The position numbers and the translations under genes are program-made. 64,000 nucleotides of DNA from Claveliimonas monacensis (GTDB lineage Bacteria > Bacillota > Clostridia > Lachnospirales > Lachnospiraceae): NCBI RefSeq assembly GCF_014982975.1, contig NZ_JADCKL010000001.1, positions 62,001 through 126,000 of the forward strand, read 5' to 3'. Each line of letters starts with the position of its first letter. The first letter of the stretch is position 1. The notes beneath the pieces were generated by a model. It did not search any database and was not told the DNA's origin. It saw nothing but the letters and a program-made list of their open reading frames with translations. Below, in pieces: positions 40,564 to 49,262 of this stretch.

Positions 40564-40593
40564 ATTGACGGGGACAGATGCGGGATGGTAATA
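40564..40593 (+). promoter_or_regulatory. Promoter of nrdD-nrdG-dut
   Basis: TTGACG (40564-40569), 18-base spacer, TAATAT (40588-40593), just upstream of the NrdR boxes, so bound NrdR would cover the start site. Confidence 0.55.
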
Positions 40594-40609
40594 TAGATAA
40601 GACATTTTT

Positions 40610-40656
40610 GCACAGCATATTGTGAAAATATAAAATACAAACACTAAATATAGCGC
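40610..40656. promoter_or_regulatory. Two NrdR boxes in tandem
   Basis: Box 1 GCACAGCATATTGTGA (40610-40625) and box 2 ACACTAAATATAGCGC (40641-40656) both match the acaCwAtATaTwGtgt consensus closely. They start 31 bases apart, three helical turns, the phasing seen in NrdR-regulated operons. NrdR represses ribonucleotide reductase genes when dATP is high. Confidence 0.8.
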
Positions 40657-40706
40657 ATGTGGGGATGCGCGAAAGATGGTGTGTCCATAAAGGAGAAACA
40701 GGTTTT

Positions 40707-42839
40707 ATGAGAAAAGACAACGTGAAAGTAGTAAAAAAGGACGGTACAAAGGAATCCTTTAACGTCCAGAAAGTAGTGGTGGCAGTCAACAAATCTGCCT
40801 ACCGCGCTCTCATTAAATTTACAGATGAGGAGCTGAAGTTCATCTGCCGGTTCGTGGAGGAGAAAGTGGATGATCTGGACATTACGGAAGTGCCCATATC
40901 CCAGATGCACAATGTGGTGGAGGGAGCCCTTGAGAAGGTGAATCCCGTGGTGGCAAAGAGTTACCGGGATTACAGGAACTACAAGCAGGATTTTGTCCAG
41001 ATGCTGGATGACGTGTACAAGAAGAGTCAGTCCATCATGTATATCGGGGACAAGGAGAACAGCAACACGGACAGCGCCCTTGTATCCACAAAGAGGAGCC
41101 TTATTTTCAACGAGCTGAACAAGGAGCTGTACAAGAAATTTTTCCTGACCGTGGAGGAGATACAGGCCATCCGGGATGGCTACATCTACATCCACGATAT
41201 GTCGGCCAGGAGAGATACCATGAACTGCTGTCTCTTTGACGTGAAGTCCGTGCTCACAGGGGGATTTGAGATGGGGAACCTGTGGTACAATGAACCAAAG
41301 ACGCTGGACACAGCCTTTGACGTCATCGGTGACATTGTCCTGAGCGCGGCCAGCCAGCAGTACGGCGGTTTTACAGTGCCCAGTGTGGATGATATACTGG
41401 AGCCATTTGCCAGAAAATCCCACGAGAGACTTATCAAGAAATACAGAGATCTGGGTCTGGACGAGGAGACCGTGCAGAAGGTGGCCTGGGCAGATCTGGA
41501 AAAGGAGATGGAGCAGGGCTTCCAGGGATGGGAGTACAAGTTCAACTCTGTCTCCTCCAGCCGGGGAGACTATCCTTTTATCACTGTGACAGCGGGAACG
41601 GTTCCCAGTAAATACGGAAAACTTGTGACCATGAAGATGCTGGAAGTGCGGAAAAACGGACAGGGAAAAGAAGGACACAAAAAGCCTGTGCTCTTCCCCA
41701 AGATCGTGTTCCTCTACGACGAAAAACTCCACGGTCCCGGCGGGGAGATGGAGGATGTGTTCGAGGCGGGGATCGACTGCTCTGCAAAGACCATGTACCC
41801 GGACTGGCTTAGTCTTACCGGAGAAGGCTATGTGGCCAGCATGTACAAAAAGTATGGAAAAATTATCAGCCCCATGGGATGCCGGGCATTTCTGTCACCC
41901 TGGTATGAGCGCGGCGGCATGGAGCCGGCGGACGAGAAGGACGAACCGGTCTTTGTGGGAAGGTTCAACATCGGTGCCATCAGCCTTCATCTGCCGATGA
42001 TTTACGCAAAGGCGAAGCAGGAGAGCCGGGATTTCCATGAGGTGCTGGACTACTATCTGAACCTGATTCGCCAGCTTCACCTGCGGACCTACGACTACCT
42101 TGGAGAGATGAAAGCCTCCACCAACCCTCTGGCCTACTGCGAGGGCGGTTTCTACGGCGGCCACCTGGGACTGTACGACAAGATCAAGCCGCTTCTTAAG
42201 TCGGCCACAGCCTCTTTTGGCATCACGGCACTGAATGAGCTGCAGCAGCTCCACAACAAGAAATCTCTTGTGGAGGACGGGCAGTTTGCCCTGGAGACAC
42301 TCCAGTATATCAATGACAGGGTGAATGAGTTCAAGAAAGAGGACGGACGTCTCTACGCCATTTACGGGACACCGGCGGAGAACCTTTGCGGCGTGCAGGT
42401 GCAGCAGTTCCGGAAAAAATATGGTATCATAGAGAATGTATCGGACCGGGAGTACGTGAGCAACAGCTTCCACTGTCATGTCACCGAGGACATCACGCCT
42501 ATCCAGAAGCAGGACCTGGAAGGAAGGTTCTGGGATTTAAGCAACGGCGGAAAGATCCAGTATGTGAAATACCCGGTCAATTATAATAAAGAAGCCATCC
42601 GTTCCCTGGTGCGCCGGGCCATGGCAAAAGGCTATTACGAGGGAGTCAATCTGTCTCTTGCCTACTGCGATGACTGCGGACACGAGGAGCTGTCCATGGA
42701 TGTGTGCCCGGTGTGCGGAAGTACAAATCTGACAAAGATCGACCGCATGAACGGCTATCTGTCCTACTCCAGAGTCAAAGGGGATACAAGGCTCAATGAG
42801 GCCAAGATGGCGGAGATCGCAGAAAGGAAGAGCATGTAG
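40707..42839 (+). CDS. nrdD: Anaerobic ribonucleoside-triphosphate reductase
   Basis: Class III reductase, about 710 residues, converting NTPs to dNTPs without oxygen. An ATP-cone allosteric domain occupies about 1-95 (VKKDGTKESFNVQKVVVAVNKS). The C-terminus has the zinc pair CDDCG...CPVCG and then DRMNGYLSYSRVKG with the glycyl-radical Gly in NGYLS. I start at ATG 40707 since an AAAGGAG site is upstream; an in-frame ATG at 40659 has none. The activase NrdG follows after four bases. Tandem NrdR boxes and a promoter precede the gene. Confidence 0.96.
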   Translation: MRKDNVKVVKKDGTKESFNVQKVVVAVNKSAYRALIKFTDEELKFICRFVEEKVDDLDITEVPISQMHNVVEGALEKVNPVVAKSYRDYRNYKQDFVQMLDDVYKKSQSIMYIGDKENSNTDSALVSTKRSLIFNELNKELYKKFFLTVEEIQAIRDGYIYIHDMSARRDTMNCCLFDVKSVLTGGFEMGNLWYNEPKTLDTAFDVIGDIVLSAASQQYGGFTVPSVDDILEPFARKSHERLIKKYRDLGLDEETVQKVAWADLEKEMEQGFQGWEYKFNSVSSSRGDYPFITVTAGTVPSKYGKLVTMKMLEVRKNGQGKEGHKKPVLFPKIVFLYDEKLHGPGGEMEDVFEAGIDCSAKTMYPDWLSLTGEGYVASMYKKYGKIISPMGCRAFLSPWYERGGMEPADEKDEPVFVGRFNIGAISLHLPMIYAKAKQESRDFHEVLDYYLNLIRQLHLRTYDYLGEMKASTNPLAYCEGGFYGGHLGLYDKIKPLLKSATASFGITALNELQQLHNKKSLVEDGQFALETLQYINDRVNEFKKEDGRLYAIYGTPAENLCGVQVQQFRKKYGIIENVSDREYVSNSFHCHVTEDITPIQKQDLEGRFWDLSNGGKIQYVKYPVNYNKEAIRSLVRRAMAKGYYEGVNLSLAYCDDCGHEELSMDVCPVCGSTNLTKIDRMNGYLSYSRVKGDTRLNEAKMAEIAERKSM

Positions 42840-42843
42840 GACA

Positions 42844-43332
42844 ATGAGATACCACAATATTACGAAAGACGATATGCTCAACGGGGACGGCCTCCGGGTA
42901 GTGCTCTGGGTGGCCGGATGCTCCCACGCCTGCCCCGGATGCCACAACCCTGTTACCTGGGACCCGGCAGGAGGGCTTCCCTTTGAGGAGGAGGCCCGGC
43001 AGGAGATATTCCGGGAGCTTGACAAGGACTATGTCAGCGGCATCACCTTTTCCGGGGGAGATCCGCTCCACCCGGCCAATCTGGAGGGAGTGACAGCCCT
43101 TGCGGCGCAGATCCGGGAGGAATATCCGGACAAGACCATCTGGCTCTACACAGGAAGCACCTGGCAGGAAGTGAAAGACCTGGAAGTGATGCAGTATGTG
43201 GATGTGCTGGTAGACGGAGAATTTGAGGAAGAGAGAAAAGACACATCCCTGCCCTGGAGGGGCAGCGCCAACCAGCAGGTGATCGATGTGCCGGAAACAG
43301 TCAGGACAGGGAGGATGATTTTACATGGCTAA
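42844..43332 (+). CDS. nrdG: Anaerobic ribonucleotide reductase activating protein
   Basis: A 162-residue radical-SAM enzyme that places the glycyl radical on NrdD. The cluster motif is CSHACPGC (C-x3-C-x2-C) near residues 26-33, with GGDPL as the SAM-binding strand. The ATG at 42844 follows the nrdD stop by four bases; upstream codons belong to nrdD in another frame. It overlaps the dut-like gene by eight bases. Length and motifs are typical for the short NrdG class. Confidence 0.95.
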   Translation: MRYHNITKDDMLNGDGLRVVLWVAGCSHACPGCHNPVTWDPAGGLPFEEEARQEIFRELDKDYVSGITFSGGDPLHPANLEGVTALAAQIREEYPDKTIWLYTGSTWQEVKDLEVMQYVDVLVDGEFEEERKDTSLPWRGSANQQVIDVPETVRTGRMILHG

Positions 43333-43837
43333 GAGGATTGCAAAATTTCACAAAGTAAGCTTTGAACAGTTCCAGGAAGGGTGGACAGATACATTCGGAC
43401 CGGAAGATAAGAGCCGTATCCAGGAGATCTACGACGGCATCCAGCTGCCTGCCAGAGCCACAAAGGGCTCTGCAGGGTACGATTTTTTCGCACCTGCAGC
43501 CTTTACCCTTAAGCCGGGGGAGACGGTGAAGATCCCTACCGGCATCCGGGCGGAAATGGAGGAGGAGTGGGTGCTGAAATGCTACCCGAGAAGCGGACTT
43601 GGTTTCAAGTACCGGCTGCAGCTCAACAATACGGTGGGTATCATAGACAGCGATTACTTCTACTCAGACAATGAGGGCCACATCTTTGCCAAGATCACCA
43701 ACGACACCAACGAGGGTAAAACAGTGGAGATTCCGGCGGGGACAGGCTTCATGCAGGGGATCTTCGTGGAGTACGGCATCACGGTGGACGACCAGGCGGA
43801 GGGTATCCGCAATGGTGGATTTGGCAGCACGAATTAG
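43325..43837 (+). CDS. dut: dUTP diphosphatase
   Basis: A 170-residue trimeric-type dUTPase, which hydrolyses dUTP to dUMP. Visible motifs: SAGYDFFA (motif 1), PRSGLGFKY (motif 2), NTVGIIDSDYFYSDNEGHI (motif 3, longer than usual), motif 4 GTGFMQGIFVEYG and the glycine-rich tail GGFGSTN (motif 5). Position after nrdDG, with an eight-base overlap, links it to deoxynucleotide supply. An N-terminal extension of about 30 residues (FHKVSFEQFQEGWTD) is common in clostridial homologues. Confidence 0.92.
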   Translation: MAKRIAKFHKVSFEQFQEGWTDTFGPEDKSRIQEIYDGIQLPARATKGSAGYDFFAPAAFTLKPGETVKIPTGIRAEMEEEWVLKCYPRSGLGFKYRLQLNNTVGIIDSDYFYSDNEGHIFAKITNDTNEGKTVEIPAGTGFMQGIFVEYGITVDDQAEGIRNGGFGSTN

Positions 43838-43842
43838 TCTCG

Positions 43843-45204
43843 TCAGTTCAGCTTGATGTTCAGATAGCTCCGGCCGGAGAGGGTTTTGTTGAAGCAGATG
43901 CTGCAGATGATGATGACGCAGCCTGCGGCAAACCCGATCCAGTTGAAGAGAGCTGTCAGTATAAGGAGAAGAAGACGCATGAACTTCAGTGCATAACCCA
44001 GCTCAAAATTGGGCTGGGTATAATTGGCTACAGCCACAAATGCCATATACAGCATGACCTCCGAGTTGAACCAGCCGGACTGAACGGAAAATTCTCCCAT
44101 GACAATACCGGCGATGACACTTAAGGGGGTGCTAAGCATACTGGGCGTATTCAGCGCCGCCAGGCGCAGGCCGTCGATGGCCATTTCCAGCAGGAGAAAC
44201 TGGAACACAAGGGAGATGTTGACCGTGTCCCGCAGAGCCACAAACCGGAACATATCCGGCAGCCACTCCAGGTTCTGCATAAAAAGCAGGAATACCGGCG
44301 TGAGAAACACGGTCAGAAACGTGATGACGCCCCTGGAAAACTTCAGATAGATCTGAGTCAGAGTCGGGAAATAGTAGTCGTTCGCCTCCTCGATGATATC
44401 CAGGATGGAAGTGGGAAGGATCATGGCAGAGGGGGAATTGTCCACCAGGATCACCACTTTTCCTTCCAGAAGACAGGCCGCCGCCGTGTCCGGACGCTCT
44501 GTAAACTTGAATTTGGGGAAGGGGTTGAACCACTTCCTTTTAAAAAGCTGCTCTGCCAGGCTCTGCTGATTCATGCGCAGGTCTCCTGTGTGGATGGCCT
44601 GCAGCCTTTTTTTTACATTTTTAAGAAGCTCTTCGTCGGCCCGGTCAGACATATAACAGAGGGCCACATCTGTCCGCGAGCTGTCTCCGATCTCCACCAT
44701 CTGCATGACAAGGTGCGGGTCACGGATCCTTCTGCGGATCAGGGCTGTGTTGAAGACGATGGTCTCCACGAACCCGTCCCTGGAACCTCGGAGGGATTTA
44801 TCCTTTTCCGGCTCCCCCACGCTTCTGGCGGGGTAGGTGCGGCAGTCGATGACGATGCAGGTTTCATAGCCATCTATGAAAAGGCAGGTTGTGCCGGAGA
44901 GAAGGTTCCGCAGGACCTGGTCGAAATCGCTGATGGTGTCCACCTCCACATAAGGCAGGCACTGCCGGGCAAATCCAGTGGCGCTTGCCGGCATGTCTTC
45001 CTTTCTGACCTTCAGAAAAGAGTCCATGACCTTCAGCATGATCTCATCTTTCATAAAACCGTCTATAAAGAAAAAGGATGCTTCCCGTTCTCCTATCATA
45101 ATATCCCGCTCTATAAGATCAAAACTTTCTTTCACAGGCAGGACCTGGTTCATGTATGCCACATTTTCTTTGACTGATGCGGTCACAATTCTTGTATCCG
45201 GCAT
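43843..45204 (-). CDS. spoVAF: Stage V sporulation protein AF / GerA-family germinant protein
   Basis: A 453-residue GerA-family protein. The soluble N-terminal domain (about 1-280) contains ENVAYMNQVLPVKESFDLIERD and VFNTALIRRRIRDP, and the C-terminus has five or six membrane helices (about 290-440). SpoVAF belongs with the SpoVA channel that moves dipicolinate across the spore inner membrane, and aids germination. ATG 45204 follows GGAGG. No gerB/gerC or other spoVA genes flank it here. A likely sigma-G promoter lies upstream. It is convergent with dut. Confidence 0.9.
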   Translation of the reverse strand: MPDTRIVTASVKENVAYMNQVLPVKESFDLIERDIMIGEREASFFFIDGFMKDEIMLKVMDSFLKVRKEDMPASATGFARQCLPYVEVDTISDFDQVLRNLLSGTTCLFIDGYETCIVIDCRTYPARSVGEPEKDKSLRGSRDGFVETIVFNTALIRRRIRDPHLVMQMVEIGDSSRTDVALCYMSDRADEELLKNVKKRLQAIHTGDLRMNQQSLAEQLFKRKWFNPFPKFKFTERPDTAAACLLEGKVVILVDNSPSAMILPTSILDIIEEANDYYFPTLTQIYLKFSRGVITFLTVFLTPVFLLFMQNLEWLPDMFRFVALRDTVNISLVFQFLLLEMAIDGLRLAALNTPSMLSTPLSVIAGIVMGEFSVQSGWFNSEVMLYMAFVAVANYTQPNFELGYALKFMRLLLLILTALFNWIGFAAGCVIIICSICFNKTLSGRSYLNIKLN

Positions 45205-45252
45205 AAATTTATTCCTCCATATCCACACTTATACAGTACTTTTCGATAAAAA

Positions 45253-45281
45253 TAATCTGCCCGGAATGATGCGAAATATGC
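45253..45281 (-). promoter_or_regulatory. Candidate sigma-G promoter of spoVAF
   Basis: On the minus strand, GCATA (45281-45277), 17 bases, then CAGATTA (45259-45253), matching the sigma-G -10 CATnnTA in most positions. It lies about 49 bases before the ATG. Confidence 0.45.
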
Positions 45282-45299
45282 ATGGGAAGTCAAAAGGCT

Positions 45300-45328
45300 T
45301 TGCCTTACTATATAAAAAATGTTATGAT
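45300..45328 (+). promoter_or_regulatory. Promoter of the DegV-family gene
   Basis: TTGCCT (45300-45305), 17-base spacer, TATGAT (45323-45328), followed by an AGGAGG site and the ATG at 45362. Confidence 0.55.
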
Positions 45329-45361
45329 TAATATATTAGGATGAATAGGAGGTATAAGACC

Positions 45362-46225
45362 ATGAGGGATTATGTGATTACTGTGAACAGTACGGTGGAC
45401 CTGCCGAAGGAATGGCTGGAAGAGAGGAACGTTCCGGTTGTTCCTCTGAGATATACAATAGACGGACAGACCTATGAAGATATGAGCGGTCTGACTGCCA
45501 AAGAATTTTTCGACAAACTGAGAGAGGGGAAAATGTCCGTCACTTCCCAGGTGAACCCCGAGGAAGCCAGGGCGGCTCTGGAGCCTTTCCTGAAGGAGGG
45601 GAAGGACATCCTGCATCTGGCTTTCTCATCCGGCCTTTCCGGGACATGCAACAGCATGAAGATCGCAGGGGAGGAGCTGAAGGAGGAGTATCCGGAGGCA
45701 AAGATCATTGTCATTGATACTCTGTGTGCCTGCCTGGGTGAGGCGCTTCTTCTCTACAAGGCCCTTCAGCAGAAGGAGGCGGGAAAGACCATTGAGGAGA
45801 CAGCGGCCTGGGTGGAGGAGAACAAGCTTCACATCTGCCATGATGTGACGGTGGACGATCTGAATCATCTGCACAGAGGCGGACGTGTCTCCAAAGCTAC
45901 TGCTGTGGTGGGTACCATGGTGAAGATCAAGCCTATCATCCACATGGATGACAACGGCAAGCTGCAGGTTGTCGGAAAGGAGAGAGGACGTAAGAAATCT
46001 CTGAATAAGATCGTGGACATGGCTGTGGAGCAGTCAGAAGGCTGGGACAATGACATCATCATGATCACCCACGGGGACTGCATCGAGGACGCCGAGTATG
46101 TGGCCGGCCTTGTGCGGGAGAAGATGGGGATTGACAATATCCTGATCAACAATATCGGCACAGTCATCGGAAGCCACACAGGCCCCGGTGTTGTGGCCGT
46201 GTTCTGTATGGGAAACAAGCGCTAG
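45362..46225 (+). CDS. DegV-family fatty-acid-binding protein
   Basis: A 287-residue DegV protein: VITVNSTVDLPKEW at the start, LAFSSGLSGTCNS in the lipid-binding lobe, and LHRGGRVSKATAVVGTMVKIKPII, the family signature. DegV/FakB proteins present fatty acids to FakA kinase in phospholipid synthesis, though this protein's lipid is unknown. ATG 45362 has an AGGAGG site nine bases upstream. No fakA is adjacent. A GC-rich terminator follows. Confidence 0.93.
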   Translation: MRDYVITVNSTVDLPKEWLEERNVPVVPLRYTIDGQTYEDMSGLTAKEFFDKLREGKMSVTSQVNPEEARAALEPFLKEGKDILHLAFSSGLSGTCNSMKIAGEELKEEYPEAKIIVIDTLCACLGEALLLYKALQQKEAGKTIEETAAWVEENKLHICHDVTVDDLNHLHRGGRVSKATAVVGTMVKIKPIIHMDDNGKLQVVGKERGRKKSLNKIVDMAVEQSEGWDNDIIMITHGDCIEDAEYVAGLVREKMGIDNILINNIGTVIGSHTGPGVVAVFCMGNKR

Positions 46226-46247
46226 GCATATGGCAGGCCTTGCGGAC

Positions 46248-46286
46248 AGAGGCCGGGGACCAAAAAAGCGGGCCCCGGTCTCTTTT
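46248..46286 (+). terminator. Terminator after the DegV gene
   Basis: AGAGGCCGGGG pairs with CCCCGGTCTCT (one G-U pair) followed by TTTT. Confidence 0.8.
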
Positions 46287-46325
46287 GGTACAACAGACCC
46301 GAACAGAGAAAGGAGACAAAGCGAT

Positions 46326-46994
46326 ATGAGAAAGCAACTGGCGATCGATGAGGAGATGAAGGCCAAATGGCCGGACACGAGAGTGGGCTGCCTTCAATAT
46401 AAAGTGAAAGTGGAAAAAAAGAATGAGGAAATGTGGGCCTATCTGAAAAAAGAGATCTTTAAGAGGACAAAGGACGCCATCTTTGACTTCGGTGTGACGG
46501 AGATCCCCAATATCAAGGAATCCAGGGCAGCCTACAAAGCCTTTGGAAAGGATCCGAGCCGGTACCGGGTTTCCTCCGAGGCGCTGATCCGCAGGATCGG
46601 CCAGGGCAAGGGACTGTACGAAGTCAACACGGTCGTGGACGTGAATAATCTGATCTCCATCGAGTCCGGATTTTCCGTGGGATCCTACGACACAGCCAAT
46701 ATAGGGGAGGACCTTGTTTTCCGTATTGGCCGGGAGGGGGAGACCTACAAGGGCATCGGAAAGGACGAGATCAATATTGAGCATCTGCCGGTGCTGGCGG
46801 ACGAAAAAGGCGCCATCGGGAGCTCCACAAGCGATTCCGAGCGTGCCATGATCACGGATGAGGCGAGGGAGGTGCTGACCCTGATCTATTGCTTCTCCCC
46901 GGGAGATGAGCTGGAGAAGGCGCTGGAGTACGGAAAGAAATATCTGGAGAAATATGCGGGCGCGACAGACATGGAGAGCTGGATCGCTGAATAG
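46326..46994 (+). CDS. B3/B4 tRNA-binding-domain protein
   Basis: A 222-residue protein with the B3/B4 fold found in phenylalanyl-tRNA synthetase beta chains: SRAAYKAFGKDPSRYRVSSEALIRRI, then NTVVDVNNLISIESGFSVGSYD. Free-standing members are thought to be editing or tRNA-related proteins, but none is well characterised. The ATG at 46326 follows AAGGAG about ten bases away. The DegV terminator precedes it, so it may use its own promoter, though I did not find a clear one. It ends at a bidirectional terminator. Confidence 0.85.
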   Translation: MRKQLAIDEEMKAKWPDTRVGCLQYKVKVEKKNEEMWAYLKKEIFKRTKDAIFDFGVTEIPNIKESRAAYKAFGKDPSRYRVSSEALIRRIGQGKGLYEVNTVVDVNNLISIESGFSVGSYDTANIGEDLVFRIGREGETYKGIGKDEINIEHLPVLADEKGAIGSSTSDSERAMITDEAREVLTLIYCFSPGDELEKALEYGKKYLEKYAGATDMESWIAE

Positions 46995-47009
46995 AGAAGA
47001 AAAAAGAAG

Positions 47010-47053
47010 AGAGGGCGGAACTGCTTCGACATGAAGCGGCTCCGCCCTCTTTC
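47010..47053. terminator. Bidirectional terminator between convergent genes
   Basis: AGAGGGCGGA (47010-47019) pairs with TCCGCCCTCT (47041-47050), with an inner hairpin GCTTC-gacat-GAAGC. A-rich and T-rich tracts lie on both sides. Confidence 0.85.
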
Positions 47054-47066
47054 TGTAAAAATCGTT

Positions 47067-47549
47067 TTACTGCTCCTCGTCCGGGACTTTGCACACATCC
47101 ACCCACTGGTCGAAGCGGGAGTAGGTCTCCAGCTCCGGGATGGTCAGTTCAATGGCGCTGTTGGCGCTGCCGCAGGCAGGAAAGACGGTGGGAAACCGCC
47201 TGAGCGACTGGTCCAGATAGACCTTCACGCCCTCTTTGATCCCGAAGGGGCACACGCCGCCCACGGGATGTCCGACCAGTTCTGTCAGCTCGTCCACCTT
47301 CAGCATGGTAGCCTTTTTGTGGAAGGTGGCTTTGAACTTCTTGTTGTCGATCTTGGCGTCCCCGGCTGCCACAACCAGGATGGGACCGTCATCCAGCATA
47401 AAGGACAGTGTCTTGGCGATCCGCCTCTCCTCGGTCCCCACCGCTTTGGCAGCCTCAGCCACAGTGGCGCTGGAGACGGGAAATTCCAGGATCTTTTCCT
47501 CCATGCCGGGCCACTGGCGGAAGTAGGATCTGACTTTTTCGATAGACAT
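47067..47549 (-). CDS. YbaK/EbsC-family aminoacyl-tRNA deacylase
   Basis: A 160-residue editing-domain protein. VEAAKAVG, RIAKTLSFML with the catalytic Lys, DAKIDNKKFKATF and HPVGGVCPFGIKEGVKVYLDQS are family hallmarks. It hydrolyses mischarged tRNA such as Cys- or Ala-tRNA(Pro). The start ATG 47549 lacks a textbook site (an AAGGTCG is upstream). The symporter gene lies upstream on the same strand with a 29-base gap, so both may share a transcript. Which amino acid it removes is not evident. Confidence 0.92.
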   Translation of the reverse strand: MSIEKVRSYFRQWPGMEEKILEFPVSSATVAEAAKAVGTEERRIAKTLSFMLDDGPILVVAAGDAKIDNKKFKATFHKKATMLKVDELTELVGHPVGGVCPFGIKEGVKVYLDQSLRRFPTVFPACGSANSAIELTIPELETYSRFDQWVDVCKVPDEEQ

Positions 47550-47578
47550 GTTTATCTACGACCTTTCTTAATTTACAT

Positions 47579-48934
47579 TTACAGTTTGAACCAGCCCATG
47601 GAGTTGGCCACGGAACTTCCAAGGATCAGCAGGAGAAATACCGGTGTGATCCATTTGATCATAACAGTGAAAAGCTTTTCTCCCACAAACTTTCCATTGG
47701 TCACTTTCACTTCGTCTGAGATCGCCTTTGGTCCGATGAAGAATCCTACGAAGATACAGGTGAAGAAAGCGACGATTGGCATCAGTACGCTGTTGCTTAC
47801 AAAGTCCATGATATCCAGGATGGTCATGTTTGCCCAGGTGATGAAGCCTAACGGGCCGAATCCAAGGGAGGACGGAATGCCAAGTACCAGTGACAGGACT
47901 GTCACGAAGATACATGCATTCTTCCTGCTCCAGTGGAATTTATCCCGGAAGATGGATACAATGGTTTCCATCAGCGAGATGGAAGAGGTCAGGGCCGCGA
48001 AGATAACCAGCAGGAAGAAGGCAGCTCCGATGGCGCCGCCCATGGGCATGCTGCTGAACACCTTCGGGAGGATGACGAACATAAGGCTCGGGCCGCTCTG
48101 AAGGATCTTCGGATCACCGCCGGAGAATACAAACACGGCGGGGATGATCATAAGACCTGCCAGGAAAGCGATGACTGTGTCAAATATCTCGATCTGGCGC
48201 ACAGAGCTCTCCAGGTTCGTGTCTTTTCGCATGTAGGAACCATATGTGACCATGATGCCCATGGCCAGGGACATGGAGTAGAAGAGCTGTCCCATGGCGG
48301 AAAGCACGGTCTTCACGGAGAAGTCTTCCATATGGGGCTGCACGTAATAGGCCAGTCCGTCCATGGCGCCGTCCAGAGTCAGGCAGTAGATGGAGATGAC
48401 AATGGCCAGCAGAACAAGGATAGGCATGGCGAATTTACTCACCTTCTCAATTCCTTTTTCCACGCCTAAAAGAACAATGATGGCTGTTGCACCGAGGAAG
48501 AGAAGGAACCAGCCCAGAGGCTCGAAGGTACTTCCCACGAAACCGGTAAAATAATCGTCAGCGGCTGCCGCAGAGCCACCGCCTGTCAGGAAGACGGTAA
48601 AATATTTGATGACCCATCCTCCGATGACGGAATAATATGGAAGAATGATAATGGGTACGGCGGACGCCAGGATCCCCAGGAACCCGAAGCGGGAGTCCAG
48701 AGCCTTGAACGCACCGATGGCCGACAGGCCTGTCTTTCTTCCGATGGCAATCTCTGCAACCATAAGGGAAAATCCGAATGTCACTGCAATGATCAGATAG
48801 ATAAGAAGGAACGTGCCTCCTCCGTACTGTGCTGCAAGATAGGGGAAACGCCAGATGTTTCCAAGACCTACCGCAGAACCGGCAGCGGCCAGCACAAAGC
48901 CCAGTTTGCCGGAAAAACTGCTTCGCTTATTCAT
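47579..48934 (-). CDS. Neurotransmitter:sodium symporter (SNF) family transporter
   Basis: A 451-residue transporter with about 11 to 12 helices. GSAVGLGNIWRFPYLAAQYGGGTFLLIY is the NSS helix-1/2 signature forming the substrate and sodium site, while SMSLAMGIMVTYGSYM is helix 6. Bacterial NSS proteins import amino acids such as tryptophan, tyrosine or leucine with sodium. ATG 48934 has AGGAGG upstream, and a promoter lies at 49004-49032. Lacking an obvious 12th helix, it fits the bacterial 11-helix type. Confidence 0.92.
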   Translation of the reverse strand: MNKRSSFSGKLGFVLAAAGSAVGLGNIWRFPYLAAQYGGGTFLLIYLIIAVTFGFSLMVAEIAIGRKTGLSAIGAFKALDSRFGFLGILASAVPIIILPYYSVIGGWVIKYFTVFLTGGGSAAAADDYFTGFVGSTFEPLGWFLLFLGATAIIVLLGVEKGIEKVSKFAMPILVLLAIVISIYCLTLDGAMDGLAYYVQPHMEDFSVKTVLSAMGQLFYSMSLAMGIMVTYGSYMRKDTNLESSVRQIEIFDTVIAFLAGLMIIPAVFVFSGGDPKILQSGPSLMFVILPKVFSSMPMGGAIGAAFFLLVIFAALTSSISLMETIVSIFRDKFHWSRKNACIFVTVLSLVLGIPSSLGFGPLGFITWANMTILDIMDFVSNSVLMPIVAFFTCIFVGFFIGPKAISDEVKVTNGKFVGEKLFTVMIKWITPVFLLLILGSSVANSMGWFKL

Positions 48935-49003
48935 TTGTAAAACCTCCTCAATATTTATAGATATCCTTTTTACTCTCACATATTCTGGACATGTGTAAGC
49001 CTT

Positions 49004-49032
49004 ATTATAATGAATACCGGGATATTTAGCAA
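49004..49032 (-). promoter_or_regulatory. Promoter of the SNF transporter gene
   Basis: On the minus strand, TTGCTA (49032-49027), 17 bases, TATAAT (49009-49004). It is back to back with the infC promoter at 49063. Confidence 0.7.
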
Positions 49033-49062
49033 GGGAAAACGGGGGAGAAAAAAAGAAAAGTG

Positions 49063-49091
49063 TTGACATGGCCATGAAAGTGTGATAGATT
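49063..49091 (+). promoter_or_regulatory. Promoter of infC-rpmI-rplT
   Basis: TTGACA (49063-49068), 17-base spacer, TAGATT (49086-49091), about 170 bases before infC. Confidence 0.75.
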
Positions 49092-49097
49092 AGTTGA

Positions 49098-49240
49098 TGC
49101 GTAAGGTGTAAAACAAAGCAGAGTATCCACTCTCACCATAGCACAAGCGGGTGACTACTGGTTGATATTGAGACATTATACACTATGTCAGGTGTATTGT
49201 GCAATAGATTAAGTGGATAGTCTGGACTATTCGCTTATTT
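49098..49240 (+). ncRNA. L20-type leader with terminator/antiterminator choice
   Basis: TATCCACT (49124-49131) can pair with AGTGGATA (49212-49219). The latter overlaps ATAGTC-tg-GACTAT (49217-49230), a terminator hairpin followed by a run of T (49237-49245), so the two are exclusive. A second long-range pairing is GCACAA (49141-49146) with TTGTGC (49197-49202). This is the expected place for autogenous control by ribosomal protein L20. Confidence 0.8.
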
Positions 49241-49262
49241 TTTTTGATGGAGGTGCACGACA

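Noticed and set aside
42796-42843. Upstream ATG extension of nrdG
   Set aside because: The extra 16 codons are nrdD codons read in another frame; the ATG at 42844 directly after the nrdD stop fits the family start.
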